Source of the DNA: Furcasterigmium furcatum
Lineage: Eukaryota > Ascomycota > Sordariomycetes > Glomerellales > Plectosphaerellaceae
NCBI GenBank assembly: GCA_001599815.1
Contig: BCIA01000004.1
Coordinates: 3,374,082 to 3,438,081, forward strand
Direction: 5' to 3'
DNA length: 64,000 nucleotides
Position numbers and translations under genes: made by a program. Positions 29,141 to 38,651 of this stretch are shown one piece after another. The notes below the pieces were generated by a model. It did not search any database. It was given only the letters and a program-made list of their open reading frames with translations, and was not told where the DNA came from. Each line of letters begins with the position of its first letter. The stretch's first letter is position 1.

Positions 29141-31776
29141 GGCGATCGAGACGGGAGCCGCGTGGGAGGCGGCACGGGGGGCTGGCTGCGGTGCGTATCG
29201 GAGGGCAGACGATGCGAGCGTTGCCTCTGGCGAGTCAATTGACGAGCGATCGGGGTCGTCGTCGGGCTGTCGTCGCGGGCGCAGCAGAGCAGATCGTCAG
29301 GCTCTGGGGAACGGATGCTGCGGTGGGATGGATTTCGGGGAGTCGGAGACTGACGTCTGACGTGGGTTGAGAAGGTTGGGTCGGACGAGCGAAAGCCGTT
29401 GGCGGTGGCGGCGGATTGGAGGTGTCTTGTCTTGGGCGACGATTGCGAGGGGAGGACGACGGGACCGGGTTCTTGTCCGACGAATGCTGACTGACGAAAG
29501 AAGCGGAGCGAAGGAAAAAGTGAGGGTTCAAGGATGGGCAATCGACAAGTCGGCTGCTATTAGAAATAGTGTTGTAATGAAACGGGGAGAGACGGATCAA
29601 GCCACGCGAGGAGCCACTGTTGGTCTGGTTGTCCGCTGGGATGTCTGTCCGTGCCTCAATGGGGGGAGCAGCGGCAGATTGGGGCGGGGAGCGAGTTTGC
29701 GAGCGACGGGTTGGAGTCCCTTATCTCTTTCAGAGATCTGCAATTACGGGGGGGATGAGGAAATTATAGGGTCAGCTCCATGTGTCTGGAGGACTGCTGA
29801 AGGACTTTGGAGACGAAGCGAAGTGCTAGAAAACAGTCGGGGGGCGATCCAAATAAAAAGGGGCCGCCTCGACGGATACACAGCACAGCAGAAAGAGGGT
29901 GAGCAACGATGCACGACTTGACTCGGGCTAACCCATGGAACCATGCAAGACAGGAGGGACGACAAGCACTGAGCCGGGGTTTGCAGCTCGTACCTGAGTG
30001 AGGTCATGGGAAGCTCTCTCCAGGAGGCCACCGACAACCCGTCAGACATCGCCAATACGAGCAGAATGAATAGGCGATGTGGTTCTTCTGTTCCACCCGG
30101 CGACAGCTTGAACAGACGCTGGCGCCAGTCGAGAGGCGGTGCCCCTGCCGGTGCTGTTGGCGATCGGAGTCTTTACCCAGACTGGGCTGACGGGAGTCGG
30201 GGATCCCTGCGCGAGCTGCGCGTCCTGCGTCTCCGGGGGATGCCCAAGTCCTAGACGGCCAGTTGGATGCAGCTGATGACGGGTTTCGCAGTGTTCCTGT
30301 CTAACCGTGAGAGGACGCCGAATCCAACCCTGTGCTGACAGCCATCGTGTCGCGCGGGATGTTCCTGAGACCCAAGCCTCGTGTCGCCGGCCGTCGTTGA
30401 ACATGCTGCCGTTGTCACGTCCGTGGCTGCTAATGCCAAGTCGCAGCTGAGCCTCCTGGCCCGGCGATACGGGAGGTCTCCGTCTGGTAAGGCCATCGGC
30501 ATGTAGGCCGGGGCGCTAAACGGGCGATCTGCTGGGTCGAGTGCGTCGTCGTATTCGAGATCCAGGATGGTGAGCGGCTAGAGGTTAGAGAGTTTCTGGG
30601 GTCAAGACGGGATTGCCGAGTTGACGGGCTGAACTTGGTTGGTCGACAAAGACCTGGGGAGCTCAGGGGATGCATGCATCGATCCGAGATCCAGTGGTGT
30701 GTGGCTGGCTGATCAACAAGAGAGGGAGGGCAAAGGCACAGACAGAAGGAGAGAGAGAATGATGGGAAACTATACGAGACCTCCCAGCAAAGAATGCCAT
30801 CCCATCTTCTGCTTCTGGCGCGGTCCGTGACACTGCATGTCATGTCATGCGCTGTTTGAAAGAAGCTTGATACCCAATTGGCCAGCAGTCAAGGGGCACC
30901 TTGAATGAAGACACTGACGTCTTTCTTTCTGTCTTTGCTCTTCTCCCCAGGCCGGCCAAGTTCCATTGACCTGTCCTCATTATGTAATCCCCCAAGGGTG
31001 AAACGGGCATCACTTCTCTGTTTGAGGCCTGGGGCATGGCAAGGTGGAGGGGAAGGAGGCGGCGGCCCAGAAAAAGGCGAGGTCACGTGTGAGCCGCACG
31101 GGAAATGCAGCCGCGAATTCTGATTGCTCAGACTCCCGCCGCGCCTGCTGCAAGGCCACCCAGTCTTTTGGTCTCAGGTACCCCTTCCACCAAAACTGGC
31201 CTGAGCAGTGACTTGTGCCTTCCCATTCTCCAAACGACGTCGACTGGGTTGGCTGCCGACTGCATCCAGTCTTCTCATCAAGGCCTCGTCGCGACATCAT
31301 CCTCCCTCCGACCTCGCAACACAACACTGACCCTCTTTACGCGCCCCGAATACTGCTACAGCGCACAGGCTGGTCATCCAGTATCTTTCCGACCGCCCGT
31401 CTTCTCGCTCCCTCGTCTTGTATCTACACCCAACCCGCTGGCATTGCGAATGTGAGTTTGCATCTCGTCATCCCCCGAGCCCAGCACCGCCGTCCTCCCG
31501 ACCTCGCAGCCCTCTGCTGCACCTCTTGCGACCTCGTGGGACGCCTTGCACCTGCCTGTTGCATCTGGGGCCATCTAGAACCCACCTCATTCTATCGCTG
31601 CCTCGCCGACTCGTCAAGCTGTCGGAGCCCAACGGACGCTGACATGTGCCTCTTCAACCTCCCAGACAGATTATTATCATACCGCACCCCCCCTTGCCGA
31701 TCCGACCTGGGAATCTTCCCTCCCTTGCTCATGGTATCGTCGATTCCCTACTGCCCCGTCGCAGACTTTCACCGCC
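29141..31776. other. Long divergent region between RHO2 and NST1
   Basis: About 2.6 kb with no supportable gene. Frames over 100 codons exist on both strands (for example near 30042-30404 and 31215-31856) but show no motifs and have biased composition. The NST1 side from about 31100 is CT-rich and looks like a long 5' leader, with several upstream ATGs that could dampen translation; that is inference. Confidence 0.4.
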
Positions 31777-34700
31777 ATGCCCGCCAACCCCCGCCACGCG
31801 GCGCCGCAAACCCCAGCTTCTCCCAACGCCAAAGCTACCGCGAGGTACACCAATAAGGACGGCTCCAAGATTATCACCGTGCCAAAGGGACCGTCGTCCG
31901 CCGAGCCGTCCCAGCCCTCGACGCCCACTTCCTCGACCAGAACCCCGGCATCGATTCCTCCGCCGACCATGGACACCAACGGCCCCGCGCCGCCCGTAAA
32001 TCGCAAGAAGCAAAAGAAGAGGGCAAAGGCAGCTGCCAAAGCAGCAGCCGCCGCCGCCGTGGCCGACACCCCTCTCAGCCCATCTTCCGAGACGGCGCCG
32101 ACGTCTGGCCCAACTGGCCGGTACGACCTCGAGCAGGACGACGAGCCGGAGCCTTCCAGGGATGATGACGATGACGATCATCACCACGGGACAACCAACG
32201 GCGTGACAGGTGCCAAGTCCAAAAAGTCCAAAAAGAAGAAGAAGAAGAACAATGCTGCCGGCGCGGGGGCAGACATTGACGACCTCGACTATGCATCCAA
32301 CGCCGGAGCCTCGCCAGCTCCTCCGGGGGCTGGCTTCTCCAAGGAGAAGATCTGGAACACGAGCTCGCAAGAGGAACGTGAGCGAATCAAGGAGTTCTGG
32401 CTCGGGCTCGGTGAAGAGGATCGCAAGTCCCTCGTCAAGGTGGAGAAGGATGCCGTTCTCAAGAAGATGAAGGAACAGCAGAAGCACACCTGCAGCTGCA
32501 CCGTTTGCGGACGGAAACGCATCGCGATAGAGGAAGAACTCGAAGGACTCTACGACGCCTATTACGAGGAACTCGAGTCCTTCGCCAACCAGCCCGACGG
32601 CCCGCCGCTGCCCCGCGACTTCCCCGGTCGGTCGGCGCGGTTACCGCCCTCGCTCGCTCGACATCCACCGTCCAGAGGACGAATCGTGGAACACGTGGGC
32701 GACGAGGAGGACGACGAGGACTACGAGGACTACAGCGAAGCCGACCTCGAAGAGGACGACGTCTCCCGAGCCGAGTCCAGTCTAGACGACGAGCATGATC
32801 ACGAGCCTCCAGGACACCGCCCGCCGCAACCAGCGGACTTTTTGACGTTTGGCAACAGCTTGCAAGTCAAGGGTATGAAGCTCCTCGACCTTTTGCTCAG
32901 CAGATATGGTAACATGGACTTAGGCGGTATACTCACCGTGGCTGATGATCTGCTGAAAAACGACGGCAAGCGGTTCATCGAGATGATGGAACAGCTCGCC
33001 GAGCGTCGGATGGCCCGGGAAGAGGACGCCAGGGAACACCTCGCTCACGGCTACGGACATCCCGCCAACGGCGGCTACGGTGGCCACCCTCATCCCGACG
33101 ACGAATATGAAGACGAGGAGGACGAGGAGGAGGAGTACGACGACAGCCAAGAGGATGAGTACGAGGACGAAGAAGTGAGCTCCTCTCACCACATGCATGA
33201 TCATCATCATGATACTGAGCATCTGTGTTCCCTTCATCAGGAAACGGCCATGAGTGAGGAGCAACGCATGGAGGAGGGGCGCCGCATGTTCCAGATCTTC
33301 GCGGCCAGGATGTTCGAGCAGCGTGTGCTGACGGCGTACCGCAACATGGTGGCGCAGCAACGGCAGAATCAGCTCCTGGAGGAACTCGACGAGGAGCAGA
33401 GGCTGGATGCCCAGCGCAAGGCCAAAAAGGCCAAGGACGCCCAGAAGCGCAAGGACAAGGCCGCCCTCAAGAAGCAACAGCAAGCCGATGAACGGGCCAA
33501 GAAGGAGGCCGAGAAGGCAGCTGAGGAGGCAGCCAAGCTGGACGAACAGCGACGGCGCGCCGAGGAGCAGAGGCTTCGAGCCGAGGAGAAACGCCGCAAG
33601 AAGGACGAGCTGAAGCGCCAAGAGGAGGAAGAGCGGCTCAAGAAGGAAGCCGAGCGCCAACGGCGTGCCCAGGAGCAGCAGGAGAAGCGTGCCGAACAGG
33701 AGCGCAAGATCCGAGAGGCTCGCGAGAAGGAGAAGAGGCTCAAGGAGGAAGCTCGCTTGCGCGAGAAGGAGGCCCGGGAGCAGAAGGAGAAGGAGCTGCG
33801 CGAGAAGAAGGAGAAGCAGGACCGGGACAAGCGGGAGAAGGACGCCAGGGCGAAGGCAGAGCGCGAAGCCAAGGCAAAGGCTGAAAAAGAGGCCAAGGAC
33901 CGAGCCCGGGAGGAGAAGGTCGCGGCACAGAAGATCCTCGCCACGTCCCCGGCTCCCCCCGCGGCAGCAGTCCCAACGCCTCTGCAGACGTCCAGGCGCG
34001 CATCGCAGCCCGTTGCCCCTGGCCAGTCCACCGTCCTTCCCCAACATCCTGCCAACCCGGCCGCTTTTGCGTCTCCCAAGGTTCCCGTGGCCACTCCCGC
34101 GCTGCCCATGGCGCCGACACCGATGCGCGCGAAGAACGCGGCGCCCTCGCAGGACACGAGCGCGACGGGATCGCAGCCTTCTCAGCCAGGCTCGGTTCAT
34201 AGTCAGAACCCGTCGCCGCACTCCGCAACGCCGGCGCATCCCGGCGCCCACCCCTTCGCGCAACCCCGGAAGAGCAGCGGCATTCTGCCGAACATGGTGC
34301 CTCACTCGGCATCAGCATCACCTCCCAACGTGCAGGGGCTTGCTGGCCATGGGCCTCCGTTCGGCATGCCGCCCCCAGGCATGCAGCAACCGCCGGGGTT
34401 CGGTATACCGCCTCCCGGGTTCCCTCAGCGAGGCATGCCGCCGCACGATCCCATGTTCCCTCCGATGGGTCTCCGACCACCGCCAGGCATGATGCAGATG
34501 CCGCCGGGGATGAACGGGCCTGGCCCCGCCGGACGAGGCTACCCGCCTCCGCCACCGGGCTTTGGTCCTTCGTTCCCCGGAGAGCAGCTCGGCTCGGCCG
34601 GGCCGTCCCCTGGAACGACGCACGTGCGCCAGTCCTCTGGAGGCTTTGACACGGGTTCGTCGCCCTCGGCTCAGCCCATTGGGAGACCGGCGCCTATCGG

Positions 34701-35424
34701 GCGTCCTGGTAGTGTGATGACGCAGGGGTCCGGGCTGAATGACGACTTGGCCGACCAACATCTCGGTAGCAGCGCGCTGTTGGACGACTCCGAAGAGCCT
34801 CTACACTTGGCAGCGGGCGGTCGGCAGATGCACCAGGCACCCGGGCCTCGGCAGCCATTCTTGGGCGGGCCATTCGGCGGTTTCGAAGGTGGTCTCCCGA
34901 TGCAGAACAACCCGTGGCAGTCCCCGGCGGCGCCGACTCCGTTTGGCTCTTTCGGGCCCGCGCCCGGCCTCGGAGCGCCGACCTGGGGGGCTCCCTCCTT
35001 GGCGCCTCTGCCGCCGCTGCCCGGCCTGACTCCCTTTCGGTCTGCAGGAACCCCACGTTCTGTCGCGGTGAGGCTGTTGCTCTGCCGCGCCTGCAAAGAG
35101 CTCCAGAACTCGGGACTCTACGGCCCCGACTCGTTCACGGACCTCGGGAAGGTACGAGCTGAGGTCGATCTGCTCAATATCCGGGAGGGCATTAGCCGTG
35201 ACGCGATCAACGAACAGGAGCTCCTCGACATTGCCGAGACGGAGGGCACTGCGCAGAACGGCGGAGGTTCGTTCGACATCCGGCGAGATCCTCGAGGCCC
35301 GCAGTCGATCCGCTGGGTGGCAGACCCGACGGACAACCTTCCCCAGACGCTCGGAGCCGTCGGCGAGATCGGCAGCCCGATCATCGGCGCGAGCACGGCG
35401 GCATTCCCGACTCGAGGATCATAG
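31777..35424 (+). CDS. NST1: Stress-response protein NST1 homologue
   Basis: Exons 31777-33174 and 33241-35424 give 1,193 residues; the 66-nt intron (GTGAGC, ATACTGAGC, TCAG) is a multiple of three and stop-free. Order of regions: RYTNKDGSKIITVPK near the start, an Ala/Lys tract, poly-Asp/His and poly-Lys stretches (about 130-165), a Cys cluster CSCTVCGRKR near 245, an Asp/Glu-rich part, SEEQRMEEGRRMFQIFAARM, a very long charged Lys/Arg/Glu coiled coil (about 520-710), a Pro/Gly/Met-rich part and a conserved C-terminal tail. This is the NST1 layout; NST1 is a cytosolic negative regulator of salt tolerance in yeast. Function in filamentous fungi is largely unknown. Low-complexity coding makes large open frames on the opposite strand, which are shadows. 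Confidence 0.88.
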   Translation: MPANPRHAAPQTPASPNAKATARYTNKDGSKIITVPKGPSSAEPSQPSTPTSSTRTPASIPPPTMDTNGPAPPVNRKKQKKRAKAAAKAAAAAAVADTPLSPSSETAPTSGPTGRYDLEQDDEPEPSRDDDDDDHHHGTTNGVTGAKSKKSKKKKKKNNAAGAGADIDDLDYASNAGASPAPPGAGFSKEKIWNTSSQEERERIKEFWLGLGEEDRKSLVKVEKDAVLKKMKEQQKHTCSCTVCGRKRIAIEEELEGLYDAYYEELESFANQPDGPPLPRDFPGRSARLPPSLARHPPSRGRIVEHVGDEEDDEDYEDYSEADLEEDDVSRAESSLDDEHDHEPPGHRPPQPADFLTFGNSLQVKGMKLLDLLLSRYGNMDLGGILTVADDLLKNDGKRFIEMMEQLAERRMAREEDAREHLAHGYGHPANGGYGGHPHPDDEYEDEEDEEEEYDDSQEDEYEDEEVSSSHHMHDHHHDTEHLCSLHQETAMSEEQRMEEGRRMFQIFAARMFEQRVLTAYRNMVAQQRQNQLLEELDEEQRLDAQRKAKKAKDAQKRKDKAALKKQQQADERAKKEAEKAAEEAAKLDEQRRRAEEQRLRAEEKRRKKDELKRQEEEERLKKEAERQRRAQEQQEKRAEQERKIREAREKEKRLKEEARLREKEAREQKEKELREKKEKQDRDKREKDARAKAEREAKAKAEKEAKDRAREEKVAAQKILATSPAPPAAAVPTPLQTSRRASQPVAPGQSTVLPQHPANPAAFASPKVPVATPALPMAPTPMRAKNAAPSQDTSATGSQPSQPGSVHSQNPSPHSATPAHPGAHPFAQPRKSSGILPNMVPHSASASPPNVQGLAGHGPPFGMPPPGMQQPPGFGIPPPGFPQRGMPPHDPMFPPMGLRPPPGMMQMPPGMNGPGPAGRGYPPPPPGFGPSFPGEQLGSAGPSPGTTHVRQSSGGFDTGSSPSAQPIGRPAPIGRPGSVMTQGSGLNDDLADQHLGSSALLDDSEEPLHLAAGGRQMHQAPGPRQPFLGGPFGGFEGGLPMQNNPWQSPAAPTPFGSFGPAPGLGAPTWGAPSLAPLPPLPGLTPFRSAGTPRSVAVRLLLCRACKELQNSGLYGPDSFTDLGKVRAEVDLLNIREGISRDAINEQELLDIAETEGTAQNGGGSFDIRRDPRGPQSIRWVADPTDNLPQTLGAVGEIGSPIIGASTAAFPTRGS

Positions 35425-36103
35425 GAGCATCCGTCCGGAGGGGAATCCACGGCCATGTCGTCGCCGCCGCCGGCCAGGACGCCTTCGCCTCCATCTCACG
35501 CGCAAGTGTCTGCAGGCCTCCGCACCCTGTTCCGGGCGATGCAGTCCGGGATGCAGTCTAGGGGATCGACCAGCGCGGAGGATGACTACTAGTAGCGCCA
35601 GTAACCTACCTGGTCAGCGCTGGAGTTGGAAATGAGCGGCGCGGAGACAGGGAGAGCGAGCGCGAGCTACCCTCGCTAAGGGCACGCGCTTGGATGTGGT
35701 GAGCGCATCCATTGTTGTATGTTTGTCTAGAGCGGAAGAGAATACTAGCACCTGCCGTGGCCGACGGCAGGAGATTAGCGAGTACTGGAGGTCTGTCGTA
35801 TCGCGTGATGCATGCTTCCTTCCACAGTGATCCAAGGTTGGGCTCCCGTCGCTCCCGGCAGCTCTCAGGGGCTTCCCGGCCATTCACCAACCCCAATCCC
35901 CAACGCCCGAGACATCTCCAAGCCCCACCCCTCCGTCCCGCGACCTGGTGCTGGGATCGGGTCGGCCACCGGGGAAAAACCTGCCAAGTGGATTCGGCCC
36001 TGCTTTCTGATTTTTTTTCCTCTGGCGGTGAGGAAGAAGCATGACACGCCCACAACCCACGCCACATAGACGCACACGGGAGCCCTTTTCCTCAACCAAA
36101 GCC
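35425..36103. other. Downstream of NST1, upstream of tRNA-Lys
   Basis: About 680 bp presumably containing the NST1 3' UTR. No gene recognised on either strand. Confidence 0.35.
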
Positions 36104-36187
36104 GCCCGGCTAGCTCAATCGGTAGAGCGTGAGACTCTTAACGGAGATCACATCTCAAGGTTGTGGGTTCGACCCCCACGGTAAGCT
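36104..36187 (+). tRNA. tRNA-Lys (CTT) with intron and mispaired acceptor stem
   Basis: D arm (GCTC...GAGC), anticodon arm, T arm (GTGGG TTCGACC CCCAC) and B-box-like GGTTCGACCCC are intact. The anticodon CTT is at 36137-36139. An 11-nt intron (36141-36151) lies at the canonical site after position 37. The 5' acceptor strand is GCCCGGC, but the 3' strand reads GGTAAGC instead of a complement, leaving three mismatches and a G-T wobble among seven pairs. The T after it (36187) is the discriminator. The rest closely resembles the usual fungal tRNA-Lys. It is probably a decayed or non-functional copy, though it may still be transcribed since its internal promoter is intact. Confidence 0.75.
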
Positions 36188-36751
36188 TGCACCCAAGCCC
36201 AAGTCGATTGAATCAATATTCTAACATCTCCCAGTCGGGCTCAATTCCTGACGACTCGCATGAGTACATTTATTTTTTGGATTTTTGTACTATTGTAAAG
36301 TTTTGTCTTTGGAGGCAGGGTCATCCTCGGGTCTGATACTTCGGTTTGATTAATCGCCGCGGGCAGTATCGTCTTGACGGGTTGTTGGTGATGTCTTTTA
36401 TTCGGGGTGTCTGCCTGCCTTGCCCTGCCACTACCAATGGTACTTCAGGTATTTTTAGTACCTACTCACCCGAACGAAACACCCGTTCGAGCGTCCAGCT
36501 GATCTCATGCAGCCTGACTGGCGCACTCGCCCTTAAAACAAACCTAACCCCTAATCTCTCATCTTTCATCTGAGTTTCTATGCCTGCCCAGATCCCCGAG
36601 GCACTCCGTCCCGCCGCTAACAAATCGGCCGTCTCCCGCACTTTATTTCCTTTTCGAGCCCGCATCCGAGCCCACACCACCGACAAGAAAATCAGAGCGA
36701 AGCTGCGGGAATTATGAACCCACCGCCCGAGCACTTCCATCACCTGAAAAC
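36188..36751. other. Stretch between the two tRNA genes
   Basis: About 560 bp, AT-richer than surroundings, with T runs near 36265-36290 that could terminate Pol III. No gene seen. Confidence 0.35.
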
Positions 36752-36823
36752 GCCTCGTTGGCTCAGTGGTAAAGCGCCTCACTAGTAATGAGGAGATCAC
36801 TGGTTCGATTCCAGTACGAGGCA
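36752..36823 (+). tRNA. tRNA-Thr (AGT)
   Basis: A complete 72-nt cloverleaf: acceptor GCCTCGT pairs fully with ACGAGGC; D arm GCTC...AAGC with slight irregularity; anticodon stem CCTCA / TGAGG around the loop CTAGTAA, giving anticodon AGT (36784-36786, wobble A read as inosine); T arm CTGG TTCGATT CCAG. No intron. The B box GGTTCGATTCC is perfect. A TTTT run follows at about 36860. Confidence 0.95.
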
Positions 36824-37228
36824 ACTTCATCAGGCATCCGATCCTATCGGATGCTTCCCCTTTTGCATTTTCCCATCGAAGGGGTTCGTCTCGATCTCGG
36901 GTCTTGGTTTGTTTTTTTGCAACCGGGGGGGCGATGCCTTGTCTATGCGTTCATGCTAACCTGACCAGCTGGCGTCGAGTGCGCCCCGTGGCTGAGCCCT
37001 CCTCTTGGTCTCTGGTGGACAGTCGCGCTTCGCCCTGCAACCAAGATATCTCGGGCTGTGTAAGTCTGCGATCACGGCACGAACACGGCCAACTTCACAC
37101 GGAACTTAGCATGCAAAGACACCAAATCAGTACTCCGAGTTCGCCGCCCAAGTCTATCCAGTCTATAGCCATCAATCATGTTGTATCATACAGTCATCCG
37201 TCCACCGCCGCCACACGCCCTCCTCCTA
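36824..37228. other. Between tRNA-Thr and the C2H2 gene end
   Basis: About 400 bp with the 3' region of the minus-strand C2H2 gene. Nothing else recognised. Confidence 0.35.
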
Positions 37229-38425
37229 TTATTGCCCCAGAATCTCGCCCTCCCGCAGCGCCGCGCGTAGGACCTCGTCAACATCCCCAAACTGCCCCGT
37301 CTCCAGCGTCGCCTTCAGCAGCCCCGACGCCCCGGCCCGCCACCTCAGCTGCGCCCGGGCAGCCTTGTCCCCGTACCCCTTCCACGCCTCCTTCAACGCG
37401 CCCTGCCTGAGCAGGTTCTGCATCTGCGTCGAGAAGCCCCAGTCCGCCGGCCCGTCCGCCGCCCCCGCGGCCGCCGCCGGCCTGTTCTTCCCAAAGTGCC
37501 CCGTCAGGTGGTCGAAGAAGCGCTCCAGCACGACCGCGGCCCCCTGCCCCTCGAAGACGGCCTTGCACCCCTCGAAGCCGCAGGCGAACACGCGCCGCGG
37601 CGGCAGCGGCACGACCGCCATTCCCAGCGCCGCGTCGCCCGCCGGGAGGCACACGTCGTGGCCGGCCTTCATGTGCGCCGCGTAGGCCTTCTCGAGGTCG
37701 AAGGCCGCGCGCCCGCAGCCCGCCGCCGAGCACAGCCAGAGGTGGTCGTGACCGTGGAAGCGGTACAGGTGCTTCTTGAGGTCCGACTTGCGTCCGAAGC
37801 CGACGGAGATGCCGTGGACGGAGCAGAGGGGGCATTCGATCGCCTTTTTGGCCGTGGGGGCGCCACTGCCGCCGCCCTCGTCGGGGAGGACACTGGGCGA
37901 GGAGTTCGCGGAGAGGGGGACGGAGCGCGGCGGCGGGAGGGCAGGGAGCCTGCTCTCGGGTAGGGCTTCGAGGAGCGGCGAGGGGAAGGGCGGCAGGGAG
38001 ATGCCGGGCCAGCTGGATGGGCCCCAGGACCTCATGGGGATGAGGGGCGGGGAGAGCTCCAGCAGCGGTGGTGAGGCCGCGGACGAGGGCGCGTAGTGGC
38101 TCTGCACGTAGGGGCTGCTCGTGTCCGACCTGCCGGACTCAGGAAACCCGCCGGTACCGCCGTCGATGTCCATGAAGGTCGGCGCCGCCGAGAAGGGGAC
38201 GGAGCCGCTGAAGCCTGTGCAGTCCTGGTTCTGGATCTGAAGGGGCTTCGTGTCGTGTCCCGCCCAAGAGGACGAGATGTCCTGTGCCGTGGCGCTGTCC
38301 ATCTCTTGGAGGACGCTGATCAGGAGCTGGGTGCTGTAAGTGCTCGCCAGCATTCGCAGTGTTTCGTAGTCTGAGGGTGCGAGTGCCTCCCCAAAGGGGA
38401 AGCTGGTCCCATAGCCAGCAGCCAT
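37229..38425 (-). CDS. C2H2 zinc-finger protein (tandem paralogue 1)
   Basis: A single exon of 398 codons from ATG at 38425. The N-terminal half is Ser/Pro-rich and probably disordered. From about residue 205 three Cys/His units follow: CPLCSVHGIS then RKSDLKKHLYRFH; LCSAAGCGRAAF then YAAHMKAGH; and ACGFEGCKAVFEG then FFDHLTGHF. A helical C-terminal region (FSTQMQNLLRQGALKEAW) ends the protein. The same three-unit order occurs in the gene 2.3 kb away on the same strand, so the two are tandem paralogues. They are likely nuclear DNA-binding regulators, by analogy with C2H2 proteins in general; no target is known. Confidence 0.82.
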   Translation of the reverse strand: MAAGYGTSFPFGEALAPSDYETLRMLASTYSTQLLISVLQEMDSATAQDISSSWAGHDTKPLQIQNQDCTGFSGSVPFSAAPTFMDIDGGTGGFPESGRSDTSSPYVQSHYAPSSAASPPLLELSPPLIPMRSWGPSSWPGISLPPFPSPLLEALPESRLPALPPPRSVPLSANSSPSVLPDEGGGSGAPTAKKAIECPLCSVHGISVGFGRKSDLKKHLYRFHGHDHLWLCSAAGCGRAAFDLEKAYAAHMKAGHDVCLPAGDAALGMAVVPLPPRRVFACGFEGCKAVFEGQGAAVVLERFFDHLTGHFGKNRPAAAAGAADGPADWGFSTQMQNLLRQGALKEAWKGYGDKAARAQLRWRAGASGLLKATLETGQFGDVDEVLRAALREGEILGQ

Positions 38426-38625
38426 GGTAACGTGTAGATGGTGAAAGAGGGAGAAGGAGGAATATGATAAACCACCTTGATCTCACGGAGGTCTGGGCCA
38501 GGTTATAAGTATGTCCACGGATGGGAGAGGACTCGTCGATCCCAACGCCCGGGGAAGAAATGACTGGTCCAGGCGCCACGGCAGCTCTGCAGCCTCTGCC
38601 GCTCTCGGCGCCAGATATGGGATAG

Positions 38626-38651
38626 ATGGGATGGGATGGGATGGATGGATG
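38626..38651 (+). repeat. GATGG/GATG microsatellite
   Basis: Short run of GATGG units grading into GATG, in the upstream region of C2H2 paralogue 1. No functional meaning is claimed. Confidence 0.7.

Noticed and set aside
31105..31776. Several frames upstream of NST1 considered as a separate small gene
   Set aside because: All are Pro/Ser/Arg-rich in CT-rich leader-like DNA and overlap one another.
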